Of a stretch of DNA of 64,000 nt, positions 1 through 13,640 are shown piece by piece (position 1 is the stretch's first letter; each line of letters starts with the position of its first letter). The translations under genes and the position numbers were made by a program. Origin of the DNA: Mesostigma viride (Eukaryota > Streptophyta > Mesostigmatophyceae > Mesostigmatales > Mesostigmataceae); NCBI GenBank assembly GCA_009746045.1, contig RPFO01000715.1, forward strand, positions 2,501-66,500. Direction: 5' to 3'. Under the pieces are notes generated by a model. It did no database searches. It saw only the letters and a list, made by a program, of their open reading frames with translations, and had not been told where the DNA came from.

Positions 1-3000
1 GCTGCGTGGCATGCGCATGGGTGGTGGTGGATGGCACACGCGTGGTGTGGTGGATGGCATGGGTGGGTGTGGTGGTTGATGGCATGGGTGGGTGTGGTGG
101 GTGGCAAGCGCGGGAGTGGTGGAAGGCATGCGCGGGTGTGGTGGGTGGCATGCGCGGGTGTGTTGGTTAAGGGCATAGGTGTATGTGGTGGATAGCATGT
201 GTGGCTGTGGTGGTGGATGGCATGCGCGGGTGTGGTGGGTGGCATGCGCGGGTGTGGAGGGTGGCCATCTCGTTGGTGCTGTGGGTGGCATGCGCATGGG
301 TGGTGGTGAATGGCATGTGTGGGTGTGGTGGTTAATGCTAGTGATGGTGGTTGCTGGTATGCTCGGGCATGGTGCTTGATGGCATGCATGGGCGTGGTGG
401 TTGATGGCATGGGTAACGGTGGTGGATGGCATGCGTGGGCATGGTGGTGGATGGCATGCGCGGGTGTGGTGGTGGGTGGCATGCACGGGTGTAATGGTGG
501 ATGGCATGCGCGGGTGCGGTGGTGGGTGGCATGCGCATGGGTGGTGGTGGATGTTGATGCCAGTGGGGGTGGTTGCTGGCATGCGTGGGCATGGTGCATG
601 GTAGACGGGACGCGTGGGCATGGTGGTTGATGGCACGCGTGGGCATGGTGGTTGATGGCATGGGTGGGCATGGTGGTTGATGGCACGCGTGGGTATGGTG
701 GTTGATGACAGTGGGGGTGGTTGCTGGCATACGTGGGCGTGGTGGTTGATGGCACGCGTGGGCATGGTGGTTGATGACAGTGGGGGTGGTTGATGGCATG
801 CGTGGGAATGGTGGTTGATGGCATGTAAGGGCATGGTGGTTGATGGCATGCGTGGGCGTGGTGGTTAATGGCATGGGTGGCCGTGGTGGATGGTATGCGT
901 TGGTGTGGTGGTGGATGGCATGCGCGGATGTGGTGGTGGGTGCCATGTGTGGGTGTGGTTGTGGGTGGCATGCACTTGGGTGGTGGTGGATGGCATGCCT
1001 GGGTGTGGTGGTTGATGCCAGTGGGCGTGGTTGCTGGTATGCGTCGGCATGGTGCTTGATGGCATGCATGGGCGTGGTGGTTGATGGCATGGGTGGGGGT
1101 GGTGGATGGCATGCGCGGGCATGGTGATGGATGGCATGCGCATGGGTGGTGGTGGATGTTGATGCGTGTTGGGTTCGTTGCTGGCATACGTAGGCATGGT
1201 GCATAGTAGACGGCACGCGTGGGCATGGTGGTTGATGGCACGCGTGGGCATGGTGGTTGATGGCATGGGTGGGCATGATGGTTGATGGCATGCGTGGGTG
1301 TTGTGGTTGATGGCATGGGTGGGCGTGGTGGATGGCATGTGTGGTTGTGGTGGTGGATGGCATGCGCGGGTGTGCTGGTGGGTGGCATGCGCATGGGTGG
1401 TGGTTGATGTTGATGCCAGTGGGGGTGGTTGATGGCATGCGTGGGCATGGTGCATGGTAGACGGCACGCGTCGGCATAATGGTTGATGGCATGCGTGGGT
1501 GTTGTGGTTGATGGCATGGGTGGCCGTGGTGGATGGTATGCGTGGGTGTGGTGGTTTAGGCCTGCGCGAGTGTGGTGGTGGGTGGCATGTGTGGGTGTGG
1601 TGGTGGATGGCATGCGCGGGTGTGCTGGTGGGTGGCATGCGCATGGGTGGTAGTGGATGTTGATGCCAGTGGGGGTGGTTGCTGGCATGCGTGGGCATGG
1701 TGCATGGAAGACGGCACGCGTGGGCATGATGGTTCATGGCATGCGTGGGCATGGTGGTTGATGGCATGCGTGGGCACTGGTGGTTGATGGCATGGCTGGG
1801 CAGGTTGGTTGATGGCATGGGTGGGCGTGGTGGTTGATGGCATGGGTGGGCGTGGTGGATGGCATGTGTGGGTGTGGTGGTGGATGGCATGCGCGGGAGT
1901 GGTGATGGATGGCATGCGTGGGCGTGTTGGTTGATGGCATGGGTTGGCGTGGTGGATGGCATGTGTGGTTGTGGTGGTGGATGGTATGCGTGGGTGTGGT
2001 GGTGGGTGGCATGCGCATGGTGGTGGTGGATGGCACGCGTATGGGTGTGGTGGTGGGTGGGTGGCATTCGCGCGTGTGTTGGATGGCATGCGCATGGGTG
2101 TGGTGGTGGGTGGCATGCGCGTGTGGGGTGGTGGGTGGCATGCGCGGGTGTGTTGGGTGGCATGCGCGGGTGTGTTGGGTGGCATGCGTGGGTGTGGTGG
2201 TGGATGGCATGCGCGGGTGTGGTGGGTGGCATGCGCGGGAGTGGTGGGGGCATGCGCGGGTGTGGTGGTGGGGGGCATGCGTGTGTGTTGTGGGTGGCAT
2301 GCGCGGGAGTGGTGGGTGGCCATCTCGTTGGTGCTGTTGCTGGCATGCGCATGGGTGGTGGTGGTTGGCATGTGTGGGTGTGGTGGTTGATGCTAGAGGG
2401 CGTGGTTGCTGGTATGCGTCGGCATGGTGCTTGATGGCATGCATGGGCATGATGGTTAATGGCATGGGTAAGCGTGGTGGATGCCATGCGTGGGCATGGT
2501 GGTGGATGGCATGCGCGGGTGTGGTGGTGGGTGGCATGCGCATGGCTGGTGGTGGATGTTGATGCCAGTGGGGGTGGTTGCTGGCATGCGTGGGCATGGT
2601 GCATAGTAGACGGCATGCGCGGGCGTGGTGGTTGATGGCAGTGGGGGTGGCTGATGGCACGTGTGGGCATGGTGCATGGTAGACGGCACGCGTGGGCATG
2701 GTGGTTGATGGCACGCGTGGGCATGGTGGTTGATGGCATGCGTGGGCATGGTGGTTGATGGCATCCGTGGGCACTGGTGGTTGATGGCATGGCTGGGCAT
2801 GATGGTTGATGGCATGGGTGGGCGTGGTGGATGATGGCATGGGCGGGCGTGGTGGTTGATGGCATGGGTGGGCGTGGTGGATGGCATGTGTTGGTGTGGT
2901 GGTGGATGGCATGCGCGGGAGTGGTGATGGATGGCATGCGTGGGCGTGTTGGTTGATGGCATGGGTGGGCGTGGTGGATAGCATGTGTGGTTGTGGTGGT

Positions 3001-4032
3001 GGAAGGCATGCGCGGGAGTGGTGGTGGGTGGCATGCGCGGGAGTGGTGGATGGCATGTGCGGGTGTGGTGGTGGGTGGCATGCGCGCGTGTGTTGGATGG
3101 CATGTGCATGGGTGTGGTAAGCGGCCATGTCGTTAATGATGTGGAAGACATGAGCATGGGTTGTGGTGGGTGGCATGCGTGGGTATGGTGGTGGGTGGCA
3201 TGCGTGGGTGTGGTGGGGGGCTAGCGCGTTGGTGCTGTGGGTGGCATGCGTGGGTGTGGTGGTGGGTGGCATGCGCCGGTTCGATATTCTGGTGGCATGC
3301 GTGGGCATGGTGGTGGATGGCACGCGTGGGTGTGGTTGCTGGCATGCGTGGGCATGGTGGTTGATGCCGGTGGGGGTGGTGGTTGGCATGCGTCGCATGG
3401 TGGATGATGGCACGCGTGGGCATGGTGGTTGATGGCACGCGTGGGCATGGTGGTTGATGGCACGCGTGGGCATGGTGGTTGATGACATGCGTGGGCGTGG
3501 TGGTTGATGGCATGGGTGGGCATGGTGGTTGATGGCACCCATGGGTGTGGTTGCTAGCATGCGTAGGCATTGTGGTTGATGGCACGCGTGGGTGTGGTTG
3601 ATGGCATCCGTGGGCGTGGTGGTTGATGCCATGCGAGGGCGTGGTGGTTGATGGCACGCGTGGGTATGGTGGTTGATGACAGTGGGGGTGCTTGTTGGCA
3701 TACGTGGGCGTGGTGGTTGATGGCACACGTGGGCATGGTGGTTGATGACAGTGGGGGTTGTTGATGGCATGCGTGGGCATGGTGGTTGATGGCATGTGTG
3801 GGCATGGTGGTTGATGGCATGCGTGGGCGTTGTGGTTGATGGCATGGGTGGCCGTGGTGGATGATATGCGTGGGTGTGGTGGTTTAGGCCTGCGTGGGTG
3901 TGGTGGGGGGTGGCATGTGTGGGTGTGGTGGTGGATGGCATGCGCGGGTGTGCTGGTGGGTGGCATGCGTTGGTGTGGTGGATGGCATGCGCGGGTGTGG
4001 TGGTGGGTGGCATGGGCGGGTGTGGTGGCACG
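1..4032 (+). repeat. G-rich 22/25-bp minisatellite array (left arm, unit 1)
   Basis: This is a tandem array of units of about 25 bp such as GGTTGATGGCATGCGTGGGC, with 22-bp variants that lack one GTG triplet. Nearly every unit carries the palindrome GCATGC or ACGCGT. The array begins before the window. Its first 2.4 kb reappears at 18,208-20,645, and its last 0.9 kb reappears before the other two element copies. Long open frames on both strands are produced by the stop-poor monomer and are not genes. Confidence 0.95.
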
Positions 4033-4095
4033 CCTGTTTTCGTGTGGGTGGCACCGTCGGGCGCCCGGGCGGGGTGGGGGTCACCCAGACGCACT
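4033..4095 (+). other. 63-bp unique joint between array and element
   Basis: A short GC-rich non-repeat stretch lies between the last minisatellite unit and the left terminal inverted repeat. It is present in all three element copies on the left side only (also 12,530-12,592 and 26,831-26,893). No target-site duplication is visible across the element. Confidence 0.7.
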
Positions 4096-5267
4096 GCCGT
4101 CACTCACCCTCACTTTGTTATCGGACCCCGCGGTGATGTCATAAAACACTGTGTGCAGAACGGGATACGTTCACCTGGCGAGACATGCAAGAATCACGCC
4201 GGGAAGGACATGGTGGACGTGGTGAGTCACAAGTGCACCCACCCGGAAGGGTGCAACGTGCGGTCCTCCTTTGCGGCGCGCGGCACCAAGAAGCCCATGC
4301 TCTGTACGGAGCATGTCGGGAAGGACATGATGGACGTGGTGCATCGACGATGCGACCACCCAGGACAGGGCGATGCATTTGCGCGATGGGGCTTGTTGGG
4401 TAAACTCATGCGCCGTTGCTCGCTCCACAAGGACAAGTACGCCATCCCAGAGCCTCAAAAACGGTGCACGATGAAACCGTGTGAGGACGTGGGCACGCAC
4501 CAGGACGTAGATGGTGAGCGCTACTGCGACGCCCACGCACAAACGGGCCACAGGGTGTTGGTGCCGGATAAGTGCGAGAAGTGTGGTCTCGATTGGGCGT
4601 GGGCGGAGGGGGTGCCCGTGGTCTTCACGGGACTTGCAGAGGGCAAGGTCGCGGGCCAGCGACGTCCCAGGCGCAACCGTTGCGCGTATTGCGACCCCGA
4701 CGTGTTCAGCGGCCATCGACACCGCGAGGAGTGGAAGGTGGCCGCTGCCCTAAAGAAGGTGCGCATCGCCCGGTGGACGCTGGTGCACGACCAGCGATCC
4801 ACGGCGGCGAGTGCGTGGCGAGCCGGCCGGATTTCATAATCTACACGGATGGTGGCCACGTCGTCATCATCGAGGTCGACGAGCACCAACACCGCTCGTA
4901 CGACGAGTACTGCGAGCTCGTGCGGCTGTTCAACCTCGGACAGTCGTGCGAGGGGCTGCCGCTGCTGGTGATCCGGTACAACCCCCACTCATACCGCCGC
5001 ACCGGGGGGGGAGTCGTTCATGGGGGGACCGATGCCAGGGACGAGAAGCGACTAGCCGTGCTGATGTCGTACGTGACGGCGCTGCTGGGCAATTCGTACA
5101 ACCCCCACAAGTGCCGCGCGCACTGCCGAGCGGTAAAGCTGTTCTATGATGGTTGGGATGACAACACCATGGCGATCTTGTTGGGCTTGTCGAGTCGCTG
5201 GATGTCCAGCCAGTGGAGCCCCTCGACTGTGGGCACGGCCATGGTGTTGTCATCCCAACCATCGTAG
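4096..5267 (+). pseudogene. EsV-1-7 repeat + PD-(D/E)XK gene, + arm, copy 1 (frameshifted)
   Basis: This matches the open genes at 12,371 and 26,672 but has lost one G near 4,795 and gained one G in the run 5,004-5,011. The stretch in between, which codes the nuclease motifs, is out of frame, and the N-terminal frame stops at 4,839. The GGGGGGA heptamer (5,022-5,028) and the -1 frame beyond it are intact. The open frame enters from the minisatellite on the left, so the start is uncertain. The two offsetting indels suggest decay, or homopolymer sequencing error for the second. Confidence 0.75.
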
Positions 5268-6345
5268 AACAGCTTTACCGCTCGGCAGTGCGCGCGGCAC
5301 TTGTGGGGGTTGTACGCGTCTCCCAGCAGCGCCGTCACGTATGACACCAGCACAGCCAGTCGCTGCTTGTCGCTGGCAGCGTTCCCCCCAGGAACGACTT
5401 CCCCCCGGTGCGGCGGAATGAGTGGGGGTTGTACCGGATCACCACCAGCGGCAACCCCTCGCACGACTGTCCGAGGTTGAACATCCGCACAAGCTCGCAG
5501 TACTCGGCGTACGAGCGGTACTGGTGCTCGTCGACCTCGATGATGATGACGTGGCCACCATCCGTGTATATTACAAAATCTGGCCGGCTCGCCACGCACT
5601 CGCCGCCGTGGATCCGCTGGTCGTGCACCAGCGTCCACCGGGCGATGCGCACCTTCTTTAGGGCAGCGGCCACCTTCCACTCCTCGCGATGTCCACAACT
5701 GCTCATTGCGCTGGGGTTGCAATACGCGCAACGGTTGCGCCTGGGTCGTCGCTGGCCCGCGACCTTGCCCTCTGCAAGTCCCGTGAAGACAACGGGCACC
5801 CCCTCCGCCCACGTCCAATCGAGACCACACTTCTCGCACTTATCCGGCACCAGCACCCTGTGGCCCGTTTGTGCGTGGGCGTTGCAGTAGCGCTCACCAT
5901 CTGCGCCGTGGTGCGTGCCCACGTCCTCAGACGGTTTCATTGTGCACCGTTTTTGAGGCTCTGGGATGGCGTACTTCGGTCCTTGTGGCGCGAGCAACGG
6001 CGCATGAGCTTACCCAACAAGCCCCATGGCGCAAATGCATCGCACTGTTTTGGGTGGTCGCATCGTCGATGCACCACGTCCACCATGTCCTTCCCGGCGT
6101 GCTCCTTACAGAACTGACATGGGCTTCTTGGTGCCACGCGCCGCAAAGGAGGACCGCACGTTGCACCCTTCCGGGTGGGTGCACTTGTGACTCACCACGT
6201 CCACCATGTACTTCCCAGCGTGCTTCTTGCATGTCTCGCCAGGTGAGCGCATCCCGTCCTTCACACAATGTTTTATGACATCACCGCGGGGGTGGTCCCA
6301 CGCCGTATGGGGTAGATTTTTGCAAGAAAAAAACGCTAGTTTCAA
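5144..6345 (-). pseudogene. EsV-1-7 repeat + PD-(D/E)XK gene, - arm, copy 1 (frameshifted)
   Basis: This is a diverged inverted copy of the + arm gene. It starts at an ATG at 6,345 with the N-terminus MKLAFFSC. One extra base near 6,112-6,120 and two extra near 5,977-5,979 put the middle EsV-1-7 repeats in another frame; together they restore the frame. The nuclease part is open (5,335-5,997) with RPDF, IIEVDEHQ and IRYNPHS motifs. Like the + arm it then meets GGGGGGA (5,383-5,389), and the -1 frame runs on to 5,144. The repeat-4 second Cys is Ser here, while the repeat-3 second Cys, lost in the + arm, is kept. Confidence 0.75.
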
Positions 6346-6794
6346 TCGTCCGAAAACCGGACAATGCGCCGAAATTCTTGCCGAAAATTTGGCAGCCGAG
6401 CGAATGTTCCGCCGGCCGGAAAGGGTCTCTCAGCAGCTAGACCCTTCGCAAATCGTGCGAAATCGCGCAAAATTTGCTGAAATTTACCAAAACCATGCCA
6501 AAAAAGTGTAAAATCATGCGAAATCTTGAAAATTTTGCTGAAATTGACCAAAAACCGACCAAAAAAGTGCGATATCATGCAAAAAAGTTCGATTGTAAAA
6601 AAATTACGACATGTAAAAAATGCGTGAATTCATGCGAAAATTTTCAAAGGGTCTTTCTGCAGCTAGACCCTTCGTGTAAAATTATGCGAAATCCAGTGAA
6701 ATCCTCTGAAATCGTGTGAAATCGTGTGACATTGTGTGAAGTTGTGCGAAAATCGTGCGAAACGCACGCGAAATTGTGCAAAATTTTGCGGGCG
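6346..6794. promoter_or_regulatory. AT-rich 5' region of the - arm gene, with two identical-stem hairpins
   Basis: This AT-rich segment is strikingly unlike its GC-rich surroundings and is full of GTGCGAAAT-like short repeats. Two hairpins with the same 8-bp stem AAGGGTCT/AGACCCTT and a 10-nt loop lie at 6,421-6,446 and 6,647-6,672. It lies directly upstream of the - arm gene. In the complete copies a second gene 5' end diverges from its other side, so a bidirectional promoter is the simplest inference. Confidence 0.45.
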
Positions 6795-6965
6795 ATGTAG
6801 CCACCAGGGACAACATTATGTGGTTGGTCGACAAGTTCGGTGGCATGTGAACCTGGCTAAATATATCCGAGTAATATCAATCAATGCAATCATCAATTAC
6901 GTCTCAAATCATGGTCCATCAATGTCCAAACATATCCCTCTCTTTTCCCTTTCAACACAACCACC
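6795..6965 (+). repeat. 3' fragment of the 640-bp U segment
   Basis: This is the last 170 bp of the segment found whole at 16,356-16,996, 30,654-31,294 and 34,279-34,919. Here it is fused to the truncated element copy 1. No coding content is seen. Confidence 0.85.
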
Positions 6966-7827
6966 ACGCCCACCATGCCATCAACGACACCCACGCGTGC
7001 CATCAACCACCATGCCCACGCATGCCAGCAACCACACCCACGCGTGCCATCAACCACCATTCCCACCCATGCCAAAAACCACCATGCTCACGCATGCCAG
7101 CAACCACCACGCCCACGCATAGCATCAACCACCATGCCCACGCATGCCATCAACCACCATGCCCACGCATGCCAGCAACCACCCCCCATTGGCATCAACC
7201 ACCATGCCCACGCATGCCAGCAACCACACCCACGCGTGCCATCCACCACCATGCCCACGCATGCCATCCACCACCACACCCTCTTGCCACCCACACCACC
7301 AACGCGCTGGCCAACCACCACACCCGCGCATGCCACCCACCACCACACCCACGCATGCCACCCACCACCACCCATGCGCATGCCACCCACAGCACCAACG
7401 CGTTGGCCACCCACCACACCCGAGCATGCCACCCACCACATACGTGCATGCCACCCACCACACGCACATGCCACCCAACACCCCCGCGCATGCCACCCAC
7501 CACCACACCCTCGCATGCCACCCACTGCACAAACGCGCTGGCCACCCACCACACCCGCGCATGCCACCCACCACCACACCCTCGCATGCCACCCACCGCA
7601 CAAACGCGCTAGCCACCCACCACACCCGCGCATGCCACCCACCACCACACCCGCGCATGCCACCCACCACCACCCATGCACATGCCACCCAGAGCACCAA
7701 CGCGCTGGCCACTCACCACACCCGAGCATGCCACCCACCACATGTGTGCATGCCACCCAACACACGCGCACATGCCACCCAACACACCCGCGCATGCCAC
7801 CCACTACCACACCCTCACATGCCACCT
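6966..7827 (-). repeat. C-rich minisatellite array (right arm)
   Basis: This is the same 22/25-bp family as the left arm but inverted: the + strand reads CCACCATGCCCACGCATGCC. Near-identical copies lie at 31,295-32,168 and 34,920-35,792. Confidence 0.95.
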
Positions 7828-8003
7828 GTTAGGTCAATATTGTGCGGAAACCTTTTGCCACTTGGCTTCTAAGGTTCCGCACAATATTACCAGCGATAAC
7901 CACTCGCTGGTACACTCAAGTTTATGCCGGGGTTATCACTGGTATATTGTGCGAAACCTTAGAAGCCAAGTGGCAAAAGGTTGCAGCACAATATTAACCT
8001 AAC
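7828..8003. mobile_element. MITE-like element, long form (176 bp)
   Basis: It is bounded by inverted repeats GTTAGGT(C/T)AATATTGTGC and GCACAATATTAACCTAAC. Inside, a second inverted pair (CCTTTTGCCACTTGGCTTCT and its complement) makes most of it a hairpin. It has no coding capacity. It always occurs with the short form 260 bp downstream. Confidence 0.75.
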
Positions 8004-8262
8004 TAAGACCTTGACCCTTGCCGGGCGCAGGTTCGAATCCACTCGGAAGCGGAATATTTGGGGAATAATTCGTTCCGATTTGGCACCCTGTTCATATTCA
8101 TATGTGCGCACAGGAGCGCTCATATTCACATCATATTTGCGCACAGGAGCGCTAATATTCATATCGATATTTGCGCACAGGAGCGCTCATATTCGATCAT
8201 ATTCATATGTACGGGTGTTTCGAGCCTAGTGATTCCTCATCGCCCCAAGAGGCTAGGTTTTA
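8004..8262 (+). other. Spacer between paired MITEs: B-box-like motif and three 33-bp repeats
   Basis: It carries GGTTCGAATCC at 8,030-8,040, a perfect match to a Pol III B box, but the surrounding T-arm stem pairs poorly. Three tandem units of about 33 bp containing GCGCACAGGAGCGCT follow (about 8,098-8,195). No full tRNA can be folded by eye. A decayed tRNA-derived SINE is possible. Confidence 0.5.
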
Positions 8263-8382
8263 GTTAGGTTAATATTGTGCGGAAACCTTTTGCCACTTGG
8301 CTTCTAAGGTTCCGTACAATATTACCAACGATAACCACTCGCTGGTACACTCAAGTTCATGCCGGCACAATATTAACCTAAC
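8263..8382. mobile_element. MITE-like element, short form (120 bp)
   Basis: It has the same 18-bp terminal inverted repeats as the long form at 7,828. The left half is shared and the inner right half is deleted. Copies lie at 32,604-32,723 and 36,228-36,347. Confidence 0.75.
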
Positions 8383-9420
8383 ACAACACAAACGCGCTTG
8401 CCACCCACCACACCCGCACATGCCACCCACCACCACACCTATGCGCGTGCCCTCCACCACCACCCATGCGCATGCCACCCACAACACCAACGCGCTGGCC
8501 ACCCACCACACCCGCGCATGCCACCCACCGCCACACCCACGCATGCCACCCACCACCACCCATGCGCATGCCACCCAGAGCACCAACGCGCATGCCACCC
8601 ACCACCACCCCTGCGCATGCCACCCACCACCACACCCGCGCATGCCACCCAACACACGCGTGCATGCCACCAAACACACGCGCATATGCCATCCAACACA
8701 CCCGCGCATGCCACCCACCACCACACCCGAGCATGCCATCCACCACCACACCCATGTGTGTGCCATCCACCACCACCCATGCTCATGCCACCCACCACCA
8801 CACCCACGCATGCCATCAACCACCACACCCACGGATGCCATCCACCACCACACCCGCGCATGCCACCCACCACCACACCCGCGCAAGCCATCCACCACCA
8901 AACCCACGCATGCCATCCACCACGCCCACCCACACCATCAACCACCACGCCCACGCATGCCATCAACCACCATGCCCACGCATGCCATCAACCACCACGC
9001 CCACGCATGCCATCAACCACCATGCCCACGCATGCCATCAACCACCATGCCCACGCATGCCATTAACCACCATGCCCATGCATGCCATCAACCACACCCA
9101 CGCGTGCCATCAACCACCCCCACTGTCATCAACCACCATGCCCACGCATGCCATCAACCACACCCACGCGGACTATCAACCACCATGCCCACACATGCCA
9201 GCAACCACGCCCTCGCATGCCATCAACCACCACGCCCACGCATGCCATCATCCACACCCACGCGTGACAGCTACCACACCCACGCCCATGCCAGCCATCA
9301 GCCACACCTGCGCATGCCTCTGACCACACCCGCACATGCATGCCGTTCACCACACCCGCGCATGCCACCGCCCATGCCCATGCGCATGCCATCCACAGCA
9401 CCAACGCGGGCCATCAACCA
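8383..9420 (-). repeat. C-rich minisatellite array
   Basis: Right-arm orientation of the 22/25-bp family. The right portion is shared with 36,348-37,535. Confidence 0.95.
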
Positions 9421-12529
<3,109 letters not shown>

Positions 12530-12592
12530 CCTGTTTTCGTGTGGGTGGCACCGTCGGGCGCCCGGGCGGGGTGGGGGTCACCCAGACGCACT

Positions 12593-12630
12593 GCCGTCAC
12601 TCACCCTCACTTTGTTATCGGACCCCGCGG
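12593..12630 (+). repeat. Left terminal inverted repeat, element copy 2
   Basis: GCCGTCACTCACCCTCACTT followed by TGTTATC and ending in CCGCGG. It pairs with 15,393-15,429. The same repeat starts copies 1 (4,096) and 3 (26,894). Confidence 0.85.
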
Positions 12631-13518
12631 TGATGTCATAAAACACTGTGTGCAGAACGGGATACGTTCACCTGGCGAGACATGCAAGAATCACGCCGGG
12701 AAGGACATGGTGGACGTGGTGAGTCACAAGTGCACCCACCCGGAAGGGTGCAACGTGCGGTCCTCCTTTGCGGCGCGCGGCACCAAGAAGCCCATGCTAT
12801 GTACGGAGCATGTCGGGAAGGACATGATGGACGTGGTGCATCGACGATGCGACCACCCAGGACAGGGCGATGCATTTGCGCGATGGGGCTTGTTGGGTAA
12901 ACTCATGCGCCGTTGCTCGCTCCACAAGGACAAGTACGCCATCCCAGAGCCTCAAAAACGGTGCACGATGAAACCGTGTGAGGACGTGGGCACGCACCAG
13001 GACGTAGATGGTGAGCGCTACTGCGACGCCCACGCACAAACGGGCCACAGGGTGTTGGTGCCGGATAAGTGCGAGAAGTGTGGTCTCGATTGGGCGTGGG
13101 CGGAGGGGGTGCCCGTGGTCTTCACGGGACTTGCAGAGGGCAAGGTCGCGGGCCAGCGACGTCCCAGGCGCAACCGTTGCGCGTATTGCGACCCCGACGT
13201 GTTCAGCGGCCATCGACACCGCGAGGAGTGGAAGGTGGCCGCTGCCCTAAAGAAGGTGCGCATCGCCCGGTGGACGCTGGTGCACGACCAGCGGATCCAC
13301 GGCGGCGAGTGCGTGGCGAGCCGGCCGGATTTCATAATCTACACGGATGGTGGCCACGTCGTCATCATCGAGGTCGACGAGCACCAACACCGCTCGTACG
13401 ACGAGTACTGCGAGCTCGTGCGGCTGTTCAACCTCGGACAGTCGTGCGAGGGGCTGCCGCTGCTGGTGATCCGGTACAACCCCCACTCATACCGCCGCAC
13501 CGGGGGGGAGTCGTTCAT

Positions 13519-13525
13519 GGGGGGA
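13519..13525 (+). promoter_or_regulatory. Candidate -1 ribosomal frameshift heptamer (G GGG GGA)
   Basis: In the zero frame this reads (AT)G GGG GGA, the X XXY YYZ form of a -1 slippery site. Slipping enters a frame open for about 80 more codons to 13,764, containing RLAVLMSYVTALLG and NPHKCRAHCRAVKLFYDGWD. The diverged - arm gene has the same heptamer (13,880-13,886) and the corresponding open -1 frame. All three element copies keep both sites (5,022-5,028 and 5,383-5,389; 27,820-27,826 and 28,181-28,187). An under-called G7 run or an old shared frameshift are the alternatives. Confidence 0.45.
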
Positions 13526-13640
13526 CCGATGCCAGGGACGAGAAGCGACTAGCCGTGCTGATGTCGTACGTGACGGCGCTGCTGGGCAATTCGTACAACC
13601 CCCACAAGTGCCGCGCGCACTGCCGAGCGGTAAAGCTGTT

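Larger units (their letters stand above)
4096..6794. mobile_element. EsV-1-7/nuclease palindromic element, copy 1 (right end deleted)
   Basis: This is the same element as at 12,593-15,429 (constant offset 8,497). The left terminal repeat is present. The right 138 bp with the opposite terminal repeat is missing, because at 6,794/6,795 the sequence jumps to a segment that in the other units lies about 1.5 kb further right. The join shows only two to three bases of possible microhomology. The two internal gene copies are convergent and separated by a short single-copy loop of about 63 bp near 5,205. Confidence 0.8.

Noticed and set aside
4171-4722. 183-codon antisense frame and similar shadows in the EsV-1-7 element
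   Set aside because: Opposite-strand shadows of the EsV-1-7/nuclease gene, without Cys/His or nuclease motifs.
7960-8045. tRNA gene using AAGCCAAGTGG and GGTTCGAATCC as A and B boxes
   Set aside because: The A-box-like part belongs to the MITE inverted repeat, and the T stem has mismatches. Kept only as a B-box-like motif.
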